64,000 nt of DNA, taken from Brachyspira hyodysenteriae ATCC 27164 (lineage in GTDB: Bacteria; Spirochaetota; Brachyspiria; Brachyspirales; Brachyspiraceae). Shown here piece after piece: positions 1-9,363 of this stretch. The stretch lies in contig NZ_CP015910.2 of assembly GCF_001676785.2 (NCBI RefSeq), forward strand, positions 372,001-436,000. The letters run 5' to 3'. The first letter of the stretch is position 1; each line of letters starts with the position of its first letter. The translations under genes and the position numbers were made by a program. Under the pieces are notes generated by a model, which worked only from the letters and a program-made list of their open reading frames with translations, did not search any database and was not told where the DNA came from.

Positions 1-2
1 CT

Positions 3-266
3 ATAGGTCAGATTGGAAATTTAGATCATTTCAATACTACAGACGGTAAAGCTGGAACTACTAGACATAAAGGTAGAAGACCTAAAGTAAGAGGTGTTGT
101 AATGAACCCAGTAGATCACCCACACGGTGGTGGTGAAGGTAAAAGCGGACAGGGTAACCCACATCCGGTTTCACCTACAGGTGTACCTACTAAGGGATAC
201 AAAACTAGAAAGAAACACAAGTATTCTGACAGATTAATAATCAAGAGAAGAGGGGGTAAGAAGTAA
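3..266 (+). CDS. rplB: 50S ribosomal protein L2, C-terminal part (5' end outside window)
   Basis: Open from the window edge and read in the frame starting at base 3, this encodes the last 87 residues of L2. L2 is a primary 23S rRNA-binding protein of the peptidyl transferase region. The conserved [14 protein letters not shown] stretch, which holds the functionally important histidine of the family, is present, followed by the usual basic tail ending RRGGKK. The stop codon overlaps the rpsS start (TAATG), so the two are translationally coupled. The N-terminal two thirds lie upstream of this window. Confidence 0.97.
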   Translation: MGQIGNLDHFNTTDGKAGTTRHKGRRPKVRGVVMNPVDHPHGGGEGKSGQGNPHPVSPTGVPTKGYKTRKKHKYSDRLIIKRRGGKK

Positions 267-535
267 TGTCTCGCTCTATTAAAAAAGGACCTTTTGTAGA
301 TAAGAATCTTTTTAAGAAGATACAAGCTGGAGATAATAAGCATCAAATAAAAACTTATAGCCGTGCTTCAACAATTATTCCAGAAATGATAGGTTTTACT
401 ATAAATGTTCATAACGGAAAAACATTTGTAGCAGTTTATATACAAGAAAATATGATAGGTCACAAATTAGGCGAATTTGCACCAACAAGAAAATTTATAT
501 CTCATGCCGGTGCCGCTAAAGTAGGTAAGAAATAA
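266..535 (+). CDS. rpsS: 30S ribosomal protein S19
   Basis: 89 residues, close to the usual ~92. The start [15 protein letters not shown] and the later [13 protein letters not shown] motif are diagnostic of S19, which forms a complex with S13 in the head of the small subunit and contacts the A-site tRNA. The ATG overlaps the rplB stop by one base, and rplV starts 11 bases after the stop. No unusual features. Confidence 0.98.
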   Translation: MSRSIKKGPFVDKNLFKKIQAGDNKHQIKTYSRASTIIPEMIGFTINVHNGKTFVAVYIQENMIGHKLGEFAPTRKFISHAGAAKVGKK

Positions 536-546
536 GGATTTAGACT

Positions 547-954
547 ATGGATTATAAAGTAAAGGTACGTTATTTACGCATTGGCCGCAGAAAAGTAGCA
601 AGACTGCTTCCTTTTGTTAAAGGTGAGTATGTAAACCATGCTATATCTAATCTAGCAACAATGCCTCAGATGTCATCAGTAGTTCTAAGAAAGGCTATTA
701 AGAGCGGAATAGCTAATGCTATATTCCAATCAAGAAATATTAACCCAGATACATTATGGGTAAAAACTGCTTTTGTTGATAAAGCACCTACTCTTAAAAG
801 AATACGTGCAGCAAGCAGAGGCAGTGCTGATCCAATATTAAAAAGACTTTCACATATTACTATAATTTTAAGTGATGATAAAAAACCTGAAAAGAAAAAA
901 TTAAAAGCTAAGAGTGCTAAAACAGAAGAAGCACCTAAAGCAGCGGAGGTATAA
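547..954 (+). CDS. rplV: 50S ribosomal protein L22
   Basis: 135 residues. The core (RYLRIGRRKVARLL at the start and RIRAASRGSADPILKR in the beta-hairpin that reaches into the exit tunnel) is typical L22. The protein is longer than the usual ~110 because of a C-terminal tail of about 25 residues made largely of Lys, Ala and Glu. It sits between rpsS and rpsC in standard S10-operon order, with only 3 bases between its stop and the rpsC start. Confidence 0.97.
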   Translation: MDYKVKVRYLRIGRRKVARLLPFVKGEYVNHAISNLATMPQMSSVVLRKAIKSGIANAIFQSRNINPDTLWVKTAFVDKAPTLKRIRAASRGSADPILKRLSHITIILSDDKKPEKKKLKAKSAKTEEAPKAAEV

Positions 955-957
955 ACT

Positions 958-1695
958 ATGGGTCAAAAGGTTAGTCCAATAGGCTTAAGACTCGGAATTA
1001 ATAAAACTTGGTCTAGTAAATGGTTTGAAGATAGCAGAACTTATGCAGACAGTTTGCACGAAGACTTATCTATCAGACGCTATATAATGAATTATTATTA
1101 TAAAACATTAAAAGAAGAACAAAAGAAAATAGGCGGAAAAAAAGAGTCTTTTGACCCTGCTATATCTGATATACAAATAGTACGTTTCCCAGATAGAATA
1201 AATATTTTCATCTCTACTGCAAGAGCAGGAGTTGTAATAGGTCCTAAAGGACAGAGAGTTGAAACTGTAAAAACAACTGTTCAAAAAATGGTTAAAAAAC
1301 CAGTTCATTTCTCTATTACAGAAATAAGAGATGCAGAGTTAGATGCTAATTTAGCAGCACAAAGCGTAGCTCGTCAATTAGAAATGCGTGTTGCTTTCAG
1401 AAGAGCTATGAAAAGTGTTATAACTCAGGCTATGAAGAAAGGTGCTAAAGGTATAAAAGTTATGTGTTCTGGTCGTTTAGCAGGTGCTGATATTGCTAGA
1501 ACAGAACAATATAAAAATGGTTCAGTACCATTACATACATTGAGAGCTAATATAGATTATGGCACTGCAGAAGCACTTACTACATTCGGTATTATCGGAA
1601 TAAAAGTGTGGATCTATAAGGGTGAAATTCTTGATAAGAAAGAACATAAACAAGATGATGCAGGTAAAGTTATCAGTGCCAAAGGAGATAGATAA
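958..1695 (+). CDS. rpsC: 30S ribosomal protein S3
   Basis: 245 residues. It starts [13 protein letters not shown] as in nearly all bacterial S3, followed by the KH domain with the GXXG loop in [11 protein letters not shown], and a C-terminal domain with [16 protein letters not shown]3 lies at the mRNA entry tunnel of the small subunit. There is an extra Lys/Glu-rich stretch around residues 50-63 between the first helix and the KH domain. The stop overlaps the rplP start by one base. Confidence 0.98.
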   Translation: MGQKVSPIGLRLGINKTWSSKWFEDSRTYADSLHEDLSIRRYIMNYYYKTLKEEQKKIGGKKESFDPAISDIQIVRFPDRINIFISTARAGVVIGPKGQRVETVKTTVQKMVKKPVHFSITEIRDAELDANLAAQSVARQLEMRVAFRRAMKSVITQAMKKGAKGIKVMCSGRLAGADIARTEQYKNGSVPLHTLRANIDYGTAEALTTFGIIGIKVWIYKGEILDKKEHKQDDAGKVISAKGDR

Positions 1696-2108
1696 TGTTA
1701 CAACCATCAAGAATGAAATATCGTAAACATCATAGAGGCAGAATGAAAGGCAAATCTAAGAGAGGAAGTAATTTGACTTTCGGAGATTACGGTCTTATGG
1801 CATTAGAGCCTGTATGGCTTACAGATAGACAAATTGAGGCTGCACGTATTGCTATATCAAGACATGTTAAACGTGTAGGTAAAATGTGGATAAAAGTATT
1901 TCCTGATAAGCCTTATACTAAAAAACCTGCTGAAACTAGAATGGGTAAAGGTAAAGGTAACGTTGAATATTGGGTAGCTGTAGTTAAGCCTGGAAAAGTA
2001 ATATTTGAAATAGCAGGTGTTCCAGAAGAATTAGCTCAATCAGCTTTCAGACTAGCTGGTTTCAAGCTCCCTATCAAAACTAAGTTCATTAAGAGGGAGG
2101 CTATATAA
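1695..2108 (+). CDS. rplP: 50S ribosomal protein L16
   Basis: 137 residues, the normal family length. [19 protein letters not shown] at the N terminus and [19 protein letters not shown] in the middle are L16 signatures. L16 helps organise the A-site side of the peptidyl transferase centre. Both ends overlap neighbours by a single base (TAATG junctions), indicating translational coupling with rpsC and rpmC. Confidence 0.98.
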   Translation: MLQPSRMKYRKHHRGRMKGKSKRGSNLTFGDYGLMALEPVWLTDRQIEAARIAISRHVKRVGKMWIKVFPDKPYTKKPAETRMGKGKGNVEYWVAVVKPGKVIFEIAGVPEELAQSAFRLAGFKLPIKTKFIKREAI

Positions 2109-2314
2109 TGGCTAAGAACACTAAAGATTATAAGTCATTAGGTTTAGAAGAGCTTAAAGGTGAACTTCTAAAATTAGAAAAAGAATATCAAGAGCATAGA
2201 TTTGAAAAAGTAGTTGGTGATGCTAGACAAACTCATCAATTAAAGAAAGCTCGTAAAGATATAGCTAGAGTTAAGACATTTATTCGTCAGCATGAACTTG
2301 GCATAAAAAAATAG
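2108..2314 (+). CDS. rpmC: 50S ribosomal protein L29
   Basis: 68 residues forming a predicted helical hairpin with the conserved HQLKKARKDIARVKT segment of L29. The protein sits at the polypeptide exit site near L23. The start codon overlaps the rplP stop. Position between rplP and rpsQ is the canonical order. Confidence 0.96.
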   Translation: MAKNTKDYKSLGLEELKGELLKLEKEYQEHRFEKVVGDARQTHQLKKARKDIARVKTFIRQHELGIKK

Positions 2315-2326
2315 TGAGGTATTACT

Positions 2327-2689
2327 GTGGAAAGCAAAGCAAAAAAATATAAAAGAGTACTTGAGGGAATTGTAGTTTCTGATAAAATGGATAAAACTAT
2401 AGTTGTTAAAGTAGAAAGCAAGCAGAAACACCCGCTTTATGGTAAAACTATTAGTAAAAATAAAAGATATAAAGCTCATGATGAAAAAAATGAATGTCAT
2501 GAAGGCGATTTAGTAAGAGTGATAGAGTGCAGACCTCTTAGTAAAGATAAAAAATTCAGATTAACAAAAATAATCAAGAAAGCAGAGCGTATAGAAAAAG
2601 ATTCTATGGACAGCGATGTAGAAAGCGTATTAAAACGTGAAAAACATGCTCCTGAAGCAGCTGTTTCTTCACAGGTTGAAGGAGAGTAA
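2327..2689 (+). CDS. rpsQ: 30S ribosomal protein S17 with long C-terminal extension
   Basis: 120 residues from a GTG start preceded by GTGAGG. The S17 core is clear: [17 protein letters not shown], then [19 protein letters not shown] and [12 protein letters not shown]. Bacterial S17 is usually about 85 residues. Here roughly 35 acidic and polar residues follow the core, starting near residue 87, with no recognisable domain. The reading frame is intact and rplN follows after 5 bases. Confidence 0.95.
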   Translation: MESKAKKYKRVLEGIVVSDKMDKTIVVKVESKQKHPLYGKTISKNKRYKAHDEKNECHEGDLVRVIECRPLSKDKKFRLTKIIKKAERIEKDSMDSDVESVLKREKHAPEAAVSSQVEGE

Positions 2690-2694
2690 TAACT

Positions 2695-3063
2695 ATGATA
2701 CAAGTACCAAGCACTCTTAATGTAGCTGATAATACAGGCGTTAAAAAGTTAAAATGTATTAAGGTATTAGGCGGAAGCAGACGCAGATATGCTACTTTAG
2801 GTGATGTAATTATCTGTTCTGTAACAGATATAATACCTACTTGCTCTATAGAAAAAGGTAAAGTAGTAAAAGCTGTAATAGTAAGAGTAAAAAAAGAAGT
2901 TAGACGCCCTGACGGTTCATATATTCGTTTCGACGAGAATGCTGCTGTTATAGTAGATGACAAGAAAGAGCCACGCGGTAAACGTATATTCGGACCTGTA
3001 GCTCGTGAACTTAGAGACAGAGGCTTTATGAAGATAGTATCACTTGCACCAGAGGTAATATAA
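2695..3063 (+). CDS. rplN: 50S ribosomal protein L14
   Basis: 122 residues, standard length. [19 protein letters not shown] at the start and [27 protein letters not shown] near the middle are L14 signatures. L14 forms part of the intersubunit bridge region. It is the first gene of the classical spc operon, but here only 5 bases separate it from rpsQ, so the S10 and spc blocks are probably one transcript. Confidence 0.98.
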   Translation: MIQVPSTLNVADNTGVKKLKCIKVLGGSRRRYATLGDVIICSVTDIIPTCSIEKGKVVKAVIVRVKKEVRRPDGSYIRFDENAAVIVDDKKEPRGKRIFGPVARELRDRGFMKIVSLAPEVI

Positions 3064-3065
3064 TT

Positions 3066-3407
3066 ATGATAAAGAAACAAGATTTAAGTAAGACAAAATA
3101 CAAAGTAAAAAAAGGCGATACTGTTGAGGTAATAGCTGGAGAGCAAAGCGGAGAACGCGGAGAGGTATTGTCTGTAGATAGAACAAGAGGCAGAGTTTTA
3201 GTAAAAAACATCAATATGGTTAAAAAAACTATGCCTAAAAGCCAAGAGAATCAAAAAGGCGGAATAGTTGAGAAAGAAGCTTCAATACATATATCCAATG
3301 TAATGGTAGTAAACAAAGCTGGTAAAGCTACTAGAGTTGGAAGAAAAGAAGTAGACGGTAAACTAAAAAGATATGCCAAAAAATCAGGCGAAGTTCTTGA
3401 TAAGTAA
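3066..3407 (+). CDS. rplX: 50S ribosomal protein L24
   Basis: 113 residues. The KOW motif is seen at VKKGDTVEVIAGEQSGERGEV (residues about 14-34), followed by VLVKNINMVKKTMPKSQENQKGGIVEKEA. L24 is an assembly-initiator protein that binds the 5' end of 23S rRNA. It starts 2 bases after the rplN stop. Length and order are normal. Confidence 0.97.
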   Translation: MIKKQDLSKTKYKVKKGDTVEVIAGEQSGERGEVLSVDRTRGRVLVKNINMVKKTMPKSQENQKGGIVEKEASIHISNVMVVNKAGKATRVGRKEVDGKLKRYAKKSGEVLDK

Positions 3408-3424
3408 GTAGGAGAAAATAAATT

Positions 3425-3988
3425 ATGTCAGTATTGAAAGATAGGTATGAAAACGAGATTAAACAGTCTCTTCTAAAAGATATGAATTTAAGCTCTACTA
3501 TGGCTATCCCTAAAATCGAGAAAATAATAATCAATATGGGAGTAACTCAGGCTGTAACAGACAAAAAATATGTTGATTCTGCTGTAGAAGAACTAAGCCA
3601 GATAGCAGGACAGAGAGCTGTTGTAACAAGAGCTAAAAAGTCTATAGCTAACTTCAAATTAAGACAAGGTATGCCTATAGGCTGCAGAGTAACTTTAAGA
3701 GGCGAAAGAATGTATGACTTCTTAGAGAGATTAATATTCATAGCATTACCAAGAGTAAGAGACTTCCAAGGTATTCCTAGAAGAGGTTTCGATGGTAATG
3801 GTAATTACAACTTAGGAATAAAAGAACATACTATATTCCCAGAAATAAGTTTTGATAAAACAGATGCCGTAAAAGGCTTAAATATAACAATAGTAACTAC
3901 TGCAGATAATGACGATATGGCACGCACTTTATTAGAAAGAGTTGGTTTGCCATTCCGTGCAGCACCTAAAAGTCAGGAGAATAAATAA
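3425..3988 (+). CDS. rplE: 50S ribosomal protein L5
   Basis: 187 residues, slightly longer than the usual 179. The motifs [29 protein letters not shown] and the terminal GLPFRA identify L5, which binds 5S rRNA and contacts P-site tRNA. A GGAG ribosome-binding sequence lies about 10 bases upstream of the ATG. The stop overlaps the rpsN start by one base. Confidence 0.97.
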   Translation: MSVLKDRYENEIKQSLLKDMNLSSTMAIPKIEKIIINMGVTQAVTDKKYVDSAVEELSQIAGQRAVVTRAKKSIANFKLRQGMPIGCRVTLRGERMYDFLERLIFIALPRVRDFQGIPRRGFDGNGNYNLGIKEHTIFPEISFDKTDAVKGLNITIVTTADNDDMARTLLERVGLPFRAAPKSQENK

Positions 3989-4173
3989 TGGCTAGATTGG
4001 CACTTAAAGTTAAAGCTACAAAAAAACAAAAATATAAAACAAGACAATATAATCGTTGCCCAATATGCGGCAGACCTCGTGCTTATATAAGACAGTACAA
4101 GATGTGCAGAATATGTTTTAGAGATTTAGCAAATAAAGGTTTGATACCGGGCGTAACTAAGTCTAGTTGGTAA
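3988..4173 (+). CDS. rpsN: 30S ribosomal protein S14, zinc-binding short form (type Z)
   Basis: 61 residues, the short S14 form. Four cysteines at residues 24, 27, 40 and 43 (CPIC and CRIC) form the expected zinc site, and the C terminus ends PGVTKSSW as is typical. S14 is needed for head assembly of the 30S subunit. Its place between rplE and rpsH is canonical. The zinc-independent longer paralogue is not seen in the window. Confidence 0.97.
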   Translation: MARLALKVKATKKQKYKTRQYNRCPICGRPRAYIRQYKMCRICFRDLANKGLIPGVTKSSW

Positions 4174-4189
4174 TTTAAGGAGAATATGA

Positions 4190-4591
4190 ATGAGTGTACA
4201 TGATCCAATAGCAGATGCTTTAACTATAATAAGAAATGGTTGTAGAGCAAAAAAAGAGGCTGTTACTATACCTTTTTCTACAAAAATGGAAAATATACTT
4301 GCAATTTTAAAGAAAGAAGGGTATATTAATGACTTCAAAAAAGTAGAAGTAAAAGATAAAAATTTCTTCCGCATAGAAATAGATTTGAAATATTATGAGG
4401 GAAGTTCAGTAATAGAAGGAATTCAAAGAGTATCAACTCCAGGTTTAAGAGTTTATACATCAGTAGACACTATACCTCAAGTAAAAAATGGTTTCGGTAT
4501 ATCTGTAATATCTACAAGTAAAGGTGTAATGACAGATAAAGAGGCTAGAAAAGAAAAAGTTGGCGGCGAAGTTTTATGCTACGTTTGGTAA
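4190..4591 (+). CDS. rpsH: 30S ribosomal protein S8
   Basis: 133 residues. The start HDPIADALTIIRNG and the C-terminal GFGISVISTSKGVMTDKEAR and GGEVLCYVW segments are diagnostic of S8. S8 binds helix 21 of 16S rRNA, and in E. coli it represses the spc operon; whether that regulation holds here cannot be told from this sequence. A clear AAGGAG precedes the ATG. Confidence 0.97.
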   Translation: MSVHDPIADALTIIRNGCRAKKEAVTIPFSTKMENILAILKKEGYINDFKKVEVKDKNFFRIEIDLKYYEGSSVIEGIQRVSTPGLRVYTSVDTIPQVKNGFGISVISTSKGVMTDKEARKEKVGGEVLCYVW

Positions 4592-4615
4592 TAAATTATT
4601 AAGAGGGTATTAATA

Positions 4616-5188
4616 ATGAGTAGATTGGCAAATAAACCTATATCGATTCCTCAAGGCGTTGAAGTTAAGATAGACGGACATAAAGTAATCGTAAAAGGTA
4701 AAAGAGGGGAGTTGACAAGAGAGTTTTTTGATTATATAATATTCGAACTCGAAAATAATTCTCTTTGGGTTAAACCTCCTAAGATTGAAAGTACTGACGA
4801 GAAAGCTATTAAAGAAAATAAAGCTAAGTACTCTGCACAATTAGGTTTAGTATGGAAGCTTATTTCTAATATGATAGAAGGCGTTACTAACGGATATAAA
4901 AAAGTTCTTCAATTAGAAGGTACAGGTTATCGTTCTAATGTTCAAGGAGATACTATAACATTGCAATTAGGTTTTTCTAGTGATGTTAAAATGAAAATAC
5001 CAGCAGGTATTAAAGTAACAGTAGAAAAAGATACTAAAATCATTATTGAAGGCAATGATAAAGAACAAGTAGGCGAGCTTGCTATGAATATCAAAAAGAA
5101 AAGACCTGTTGAGCCTTATAAAGGTAAAGGTGTTAGATTTGACGGCGAGCATGTAAAATATAAAGAAAGTAAAAAAGCTGCTAAGTAA
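4616..5188 (+). CDS. rplF: 50S ribosomal protein L6
   Basis: 190 residues containing the two duplicated L6 domains. The second domain includes LEGTGYRSNVQGDTITLQLGFS and the conserved KKKRPVEPYKGKGVRFDGE motif. L6 sits near the sarcin-ricin loop. It is slightly longer than the ~178 average because of an acidic/lysine-rich insertion around residues 60-70 and a short Lys/Ala tail. rplR follows after 10 bases. Confidence 0.97.
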   Translation: MSRLANKPISIPQGVEVKIDGHKVIVKGKRGELTREFFDYIIFELENNSLWVKPPKIESTDEKAIKENKAKYSAQLGLVWKLISNMIEGVTNGYKKVLQLEGTGYRSNVQGDTITLQLGFSSDVKMKIPAGIKVTVEKDTKIIIEGNDKEQVGELAMNIKKKRPVEPYKGKGVRFDGEHVKYKESKKAAK

Positions 5189-5198
5189 GGGGTTTTTT

Positions 5199-5555
5199 AT
5201 GGGTTTAAGAGAAAAGATTAAAGCTCAACGCGAAAGAAGAAAAAGAAGTATACGTATAAAGATAGAAGGAAGCTCAGAGCGTCCAAGACTTACAGTTCAT
5301 AAAAGTCTTAAATATGTATCTGCTCAAATAATAGATGATAGCAAAGGTATCACTTTAGCATCAGCATCTTCTCAAGAAAAAGATTTAAAAAGCGGTAAGA
5401 ATGTGGATATAGCTAAAGAAATAGGTAAAGTTTTAGCTACTAGAGCAAAAGAGAAAAATATAAGTGAAGTTGTATTTGACAGAAACGGATATATATATCA
5501 TGGAAAAATAAAATCCCTAGCTGACGGTGCTCGTGAAGCAGGATTGAAATTTTAA
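5199..5555 (+). CDS. rplR: 50S ribosomal protein L18
   Basis: 118 residues, usual length. [21 protein letters not shown] at the N terminus and [20 protein letters not shown] near the C terminus are typical of L18, a 5S rRNA-binding protein. The order rplF-rplR-rpsE is canonical. Confidence 0.97.
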   Translation: MGLREKIKAQRERRKRSIRIKIEGSSERPRLTVHKSLKYVSAQIIDDSKGITLASASSQEKDLKSGKNVDIAKEIGKVLATRAKEKNISEVVFDRNGYIYHGKIKSLADGAREAGLKF

Positions 5556-5566
5556 GGAGTATTACC

Positions 5567-6085
5567 TTGGCACACGATATAAATAACAACGAAGAAAAAA
5601 GTATGTATGAAGAGCGTCTAATAACTTTAAACAGAGTAGCTAAAGTTATGAAAGGCGGAAGACGTTTTAGATTTGCCGCTTTGATGGTTTTAGGCGATAA
5701 AAATGGTCATGTTGGTTTAGGTTACGGTAAAGCAAACGAAGTACCAGATGCTATAAGAAAAGCTATAGAACAAGCTAAGAAAAACATGATAGAAGTAAAC
5801 TTAAAAGGTGAAACTATACCTCATAATACAGTTGGTGTATTTAGAAGCAGCAGAATAATTATGAAACCAGCTTCTAAAGGTACAGGAGTTATTTCTGGAG
5901 GTCCTGCTCGTGCTGTATTAGAATTAGCAGGAGTTAAAAATATTCTTTCTAAATCTTTAGGAAATAACAACTCTATGAACCTAGCTAAAGCTACTTTTGA
6001 AGGTTTAAAATCTTTGAAAACAGTTGAGTTTATGGCTAATAAAAGAGGTGTAAGTATAGATCAGATTTATGGGAGGGCAGAATAA
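5567..6085 (+). CDS. rpsE: 30S ribosomal protein S5 (TTG start)
   Basis: 172 residues from a TTG codon preceded by AAGGAG at a proper distance. The double-stranded RNA-binding-like N-terminal part has [20 protein letters not shown], and the C-terminal part has [20 protein letters not shown]5 contributes to decoding accuracy and the mRNA entry tunnel. About 15 residues precede the conserved core. The stop overlaps the rpmD start by one base. Confidence 0.96.
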   Translation: MAHDINNNEEKSMYEERLITLNRVAKVMKGGRRFRFAALMVLGDKNGHVGLGYGKANEVPDAIRKAIEQAKKNMIEVNLKGETIPHNTVGVFRSSRIIMKPASKGTGVISGGPARAVLELAGVKNILSKSLGNNNSMNLAKATFEGLKSLKTVEFMANKRGVSIDQIYGRAE

Positions 6086-6264
6086 TGGCTAAAGTTGTAA
6101 TAACATTAGTAAAATCTCCTATAGGCTATGAGAAATCTCAAAGAGCTACAGTTGTGGCTTTAGGTTTCAAAAAGGGCAAAAGAGTTGTAGAAAAAGAAGC
6201 AACTCCTCAAATAAACGGAATGATAAATAAAATATCACATCTTCTTAAAGTAGAGTATAAGTGA
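6085..6264 (+). CDS. rpmD: 50S ribosomal protein L30
   Basis: 59 residues, beginning [19 protein letters not shown] and continuing [19 protein letters not shown], which is the L30 fold signature. It begins at the overlap with the rpsE stop (TAATG) and ends 11 bases before the rplO ATG. Position between rpsE and rplO is canonical. Confidence 0.95.
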   Translation: MAKVVITLVKSPIGYEKSQRATVVALGFKKGKRVVEKEATPQINGMINKISHLLKVEYK

Positions 6265-6275
6265 GGTTCTTAAAA

Positions 6276-6767
6276 ATGGCACAAGAAAATACAAAAATAT
6301 TAAGAGCTCCTAAGGGATCTAGTAAAAAACGTCATAGAGTAGGACGCGGACAAGGTTCTGGTTGGGGCTGTACTGCAGGCAGAGGTGATAAAGGTGCTCA
6401 GTCTCGTGCCGGTTACAGCAGAAGAGCTGGTTTTGAAGGCGGACAAATGCCTTTACACAGAAGAATTCCAAAAAGCGGATTCACTAATGCAGCTTTCAAA
6501 AAATGTGTTAATATTATAAATGTTGGTGATTTAGATTCTATAGGCGGTAATGAAATCACAAGAGAAACTTTACTTCAAATGGGTTTCTTATCATCTAAGA
6601 GAGATTATATTAAACTTCTTTCTATGGGTGAAGTAAAAAATGCTGTTACTATAACAGTTGATATGGCTAGCAAAAAAGCTATAGAAAAAATAGAGAAATC
6701 TGGCGGTAAAGTTGTAATACATGAACGTAAAAAATATATTAGAAAAAAAGAAGATAAAAAGTCTTAA
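6276..6767 (+). CDS. rplO: 50S ribosomal protein L15
   Basis: 163 residues from the ATG at 6276, which has GAGG about 9 bases upstream. An in-frame GTG at 6261 overlaps rpmD and would add MRFLK, so it is not preferred. The N-terminal glycine/basic region GRGQGSGWGCTAGRGDKGAQ and the RRAGFEGGQMPLHRRIPK motif identify L15, a late-assembly large-subunit protein. It lies directly upstream of secY, as in most spc operons. Confidence 0.96.
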   Translation: MAQENTKILRAPKGSSKKRHRVGRGQGSGWGCTAGRGDKGAQSRAGYSRRAGFEGGQMPLHRRIPKSGFTNAAFKKCVNIINVGDLDSIGGNEITRETLLQMGFLSSKRDYIKLLSMGEVKNAVTITVDMASKKAIEKIEKSGGKVVIHERKKYIRKKEDKKS

Positions 6768-6778
6768 GGTAGATTATA

Positions 6779-8119
6779 ATGTTTAAATCGTTTGCTAATA
6801 TATTTAGAGTACAAGAATTAAGAAGCAGAATCTTATTTACTGTTATTGCTATATTAGTTTATAGAATAGGAAGCCATATTCCAACACCTGGTATAGATCC
6901 TACAGCTCTTTTAGGTTTCTTGTCCTCATCTCAAGGCGGAGGAGGACTTTTAACTATAATGGATTTATTCTCAGGCGGTGCTTTATTTAGATTTTCTATA
7001 TTAGCACTTGGTATTATGCCTTATATTTCTGCTTCAATCATAATGCAGCTTCTTGGCGTAGTTATTCCTGCTTTGGAAAGAATGCAAAAAGAAGGTGAGA
7101 GCGGTCGTAAAAAGATAAATCAGTATGTTAGATATCTAACTCTTGTTCTTTGTATAGTACAATCTGCAGCTATGGCTAGCTGGATTCAGAGTATAAATGA
7201 AGGTGCTATGATATTTATGAATCCTGGTATAGGATTCATACTTCTAGTAGTTGTAACAGCTACTGCTGGTACCATGTTCTTGATGTGGCTAGGTGACCAG
7301 ATTACAGAACGCGGCCTTGGTAACGGTATATCTGTTATAATTTTTGCCGGAATTGTTGCTCGTATTCCTGCTGGTGTGTATGATGTTATACAAAAGAGAG
7401 AAAGTGAATATTTGAATTCTTTAGTAATAGTTCTTTTCTTTATAATTTTCGCAATAGTAATATTCTGTGTAGTTTATGAAGAAAGCGGACAAAGAAGAAT
7501 TCCTGTTCAGTATGCTAAAAGAGTTGTAGGCAGAAAAGTATTCGGAGCTCAATCAACTCATATACCTTTCAAAATCAACCCATCCGGTGTAATTCCTATA
7601 ATATTTGCTTCAGCTTTAATGGCAATCCCTGCTCAAATAGCTAGCTTGACTAGAGGAGTTCAATGGAGATGGCTTGATGCATTGCTTAGATTCTTCTCTT
7701 ATGGAAGTTGGGCATACATAATTCTTTATTGTTTATTAGTTATAATGTTTGCCTATGTTTATACATCAGTACAATTCAACCCTGATGATATAGCAGAGAA
7801 TCTTAAGAAATCTGGCGGTTTTATACCTGGTTATAGACCTGGTACTCAAACTGCAGAATATTTGAAAACTGTATTAAGCAGAATCACTATAGGCGGTTCA
7901 ATATTCTTAGCAGCAATAGCAGTATTTCCAGATTTAATGTCTAAGATTCCTATATTTGCTCCTTTCAGAGGTACAAATAATTCGCTTGTTTATTTGATGG
8001 GTGGAACATCAGTAATGATTAGTGTAAGTGTTGCTGTTGAGTTATTAAAACAAATAGAGTCTTATTTGCAAATGCATAACTATGACGGCATATTAAAGAA
8101 ATCTAAGGTGAGAAGGTAA
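6779..8119 (+). CDS. secY: Sec translocon subunit SecY
   Basis: 446 residues with about ten hydrophobic segments. SecY forms the channel of the Sec protein translocase in the inner membrane. Characteristic motifs include [21 protein letters not shown] early, the cytosolic loop [21 protein letters not shown] and the C-terminal [19 protein letters not shown]. Many bacteria carry adk and map between secY and infA; here infA follows after 4 bases. Confidence 0.98.
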   Translation: MFKSFANIFRVQELRSRILFTVIAILVYRIGSHIPTPGIDPTALLGFLSSSQGGGGLLTIMDLFSGGALFRFSILALGIMPYISASIIMQLLGVVIPALERMQKEGESGRKKINQYVRYLTLVLCIVQSAAMASWIQSINEGAMIFMNPGIGFILLVVVTATAGTMFLMWLGDQITERGLGNGISVIIFAGIVARIPAGVYDVIQKRESEYLNSLVIVLFFIIFAIVIFCVVYEESGQRRIPVQYAKRVVGRKVFGAQSTHIPFKINPSGVIPIIFASALMAIPAQIASLTRGVQWRWLDALLRFFSYGSWAYIILYCLLVIMFAYVYTSVQFNPDDIAENLKKSGGFIPGYRPGTQTAEYLKTVLSRITIGGSIFLAAIAVFPDLMSKIPIFAPFRGTNNSLVYLMGGTSVMISVSVAVELLKQIESYLQMHNYDGILKKSKVRR

Positions 8120-8123
8120 TAAT

Positions 8124-8342
8124 ATGGCTGAGAGAGAAACTATAGAAGTAGAGGGTACTGTAGTAGAGCCTCTTCCAAATGCTACTTTTAGAGTAGAGTT
8201 AGAAAATGGTCATAAAATATTGGCTCATATATCAGGTAAAATGCGTATGAATTTTATCCGCATACTTCCTGGAGATAAAGTAACTATAGAAATGTCTCCC
8301 TATGATTTAACAAAGGGTAGAATAATTTATCGTTATAAGTAA
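8124..8342 (+). CDS. infA: translation initiation factor IF-1
   Basis: 72 residues, the exact usual size. It is a single S1-type OB fold: [21 protein letters not shown], then [19 protein letters not shown] and [13 protein letters not shown]-1 occupies the A site of the 30S subunit during initiation. It follows secY by 4 bases and is followed by rpmJ. Confidence 0.98.
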   Translation: MAERETIEVEGTVVEPLPNATFRVELENGHKILAHISGKMRMNFIRILPGDKVTIEMSPYDLTKGRIIYRYK

Positions 8343-8366
8343 TAAATTAAATGGAGATTAGTTACA

Positions 8367-8483
8367 ATGAAAGTAAAAAGTTCTATAAAAAAACGTTGTA
8401 ATGACTGCCAAATAGTGAAGAGAAAAGGCGTCGTTAGAGTTATATGTAAGAAAAACCCAAGACATAAACAAAAACAGAAGTAA
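8367..8483 (+). CDS. rpmJ: 50S ribosomal protein L36, zinc-binding
   Basis: 38 residues beginning [20 protein letters not shown] and ending PRHKQKQK. Zinc ligands C11, C14, C27 and H33 are all present, so this is the zinc-containing form. L36 is the smallest large-subunit protein. It sits between infA and rpsM, as usual, with GGAG about 12 bases upstream of the ATG. Confidence 0.96.
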   Translation: MKVKSSIKKRCNDCQIVKRKGVVRVICKKNPRHKQKQK

Positions 8484-8505
8484 TTAATTTAAGGAGATAA
8501 TTAAT

Positions 8506-8895
8506 ATGGCACGCTTAATGGGTGTTGAAATAAGAAATAATAAAAGAATAGAAATAGCCCTTACTGATATATATGGTATAGGACGTACTCTTGCTCATGT
8601 TATTTGTGATAAAGCTAATATAGATTACTCTATTAAAGCTAAAGATTTAACAGATGCACAAATTACTGCTTTAAGAGATGCTATAGAAGCCACTACTAAA
8701 GTAGAAGGTGATTTACGTACAGAGCTTTATAATAATATAAAACGTTTGAAAGATATTCACTCATACCGCGGAATGCGTCATATTAAGAGGCTTCCTGTAC
8801 ATGGTCAGCGCACTCGCACAAACTCTCGTAATGCTAGAGGCGGCGGTGCAAGAAAAGCTATTGCTGGTAAGAAAAAAGCACCAGGTAAAAAATAA
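8506..8895 (+). CDS. rpsM: 30S ribosomal protein S13
   Basis: 129 residues. The N terminus (GVEIRNNKRIEIALTDIYGI) and the basic C-terminal RGMRHIKRLPVHGQRTRTNSR motif are S13 signatures. S13 contacts P-site tRNA and forms bridges to the large subunit. AAGGAG lies upstream. This begins the classical alpha operon, but there is no terminator between rpmJ and this gene. Confidence 0.98.
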   Translation: MARLMGVEIRNNKRIEIALTDIYGIGRTLAHVICDKANIDYSIKAKDLTDAQITALRDAIEATTKVEGDLRTELYNNIKRLKDIHSYRGMRHIKRLPVHGQRTRTNSRNARGGGARKAIAGKKKAPGKK

Positions 8896-8911
8896 TTAAT
8901 GGGGGAGAATA

Positions 8912-9322
8912 GTGGCTACTCAAAAAGGTAAAAAAACTCTAAAAGATAAAAAAATTAAAAAAGATAGAAAAGTTGAAGCTTTTGGTATAGTACATATAAA
9001 GGCTAGCTTTAATAATACAATAGTTACTATAACTGATAGAAATGGCGACACTTTATCATGGGCTAGTGCAGGTTTAGACGGAGATTACAAAAGTAGTAAA
9101 AAATCTACACCTTTCGCAGCACAGGTTGCTAGTGAAAAAGCATCTAAAAAAGCTTATGAAATGGGTGTAAGAGAAGTGGAAGTTTATGTAAAAGGTCCTG
9201 GAATGGGAAGAGAAAGCTCTATAAGAGCAGTTGAAGCTTCAGGTCTTAAAGTTAAACTTATCAAGGACGTAACTCCAATGCCTCATAATGGCTGCCGTCC
9301 TAGAAAAAGAAGAAGAATATAA
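8912..9322 (+). CDS. rpsK: 30S ribosomal protein S11 (GTG start)
   Basis: 136 residues from a GTG codon preceded by GGGGGAG. After a Lys-rich N-terminal extension of about 22 residues the S11 core begins: [18 protein letters not shown], then [19 protein letters not shown] and the C-terminal [17 protein letters not shown]11 lies on the platform of the 30S subunit near the E site. Confidence 0.97.
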   Translation: MATQKGKKTLKDKKIKKDRKVEAFGIVHIKASFNNTIVTITDRNGDTLSWASAGLDGDYKSSKKSTPFAAQVASEKASKKAYEMGVREVEVYVKGPGMGRESSIRAVEASGLKVKLIKDVTPMPHNGCRPRKRRRI

Positions 9323-9363
9323 TAGTTAATTAAGAATTGTATTGAAATAGGAGATAAATAATT

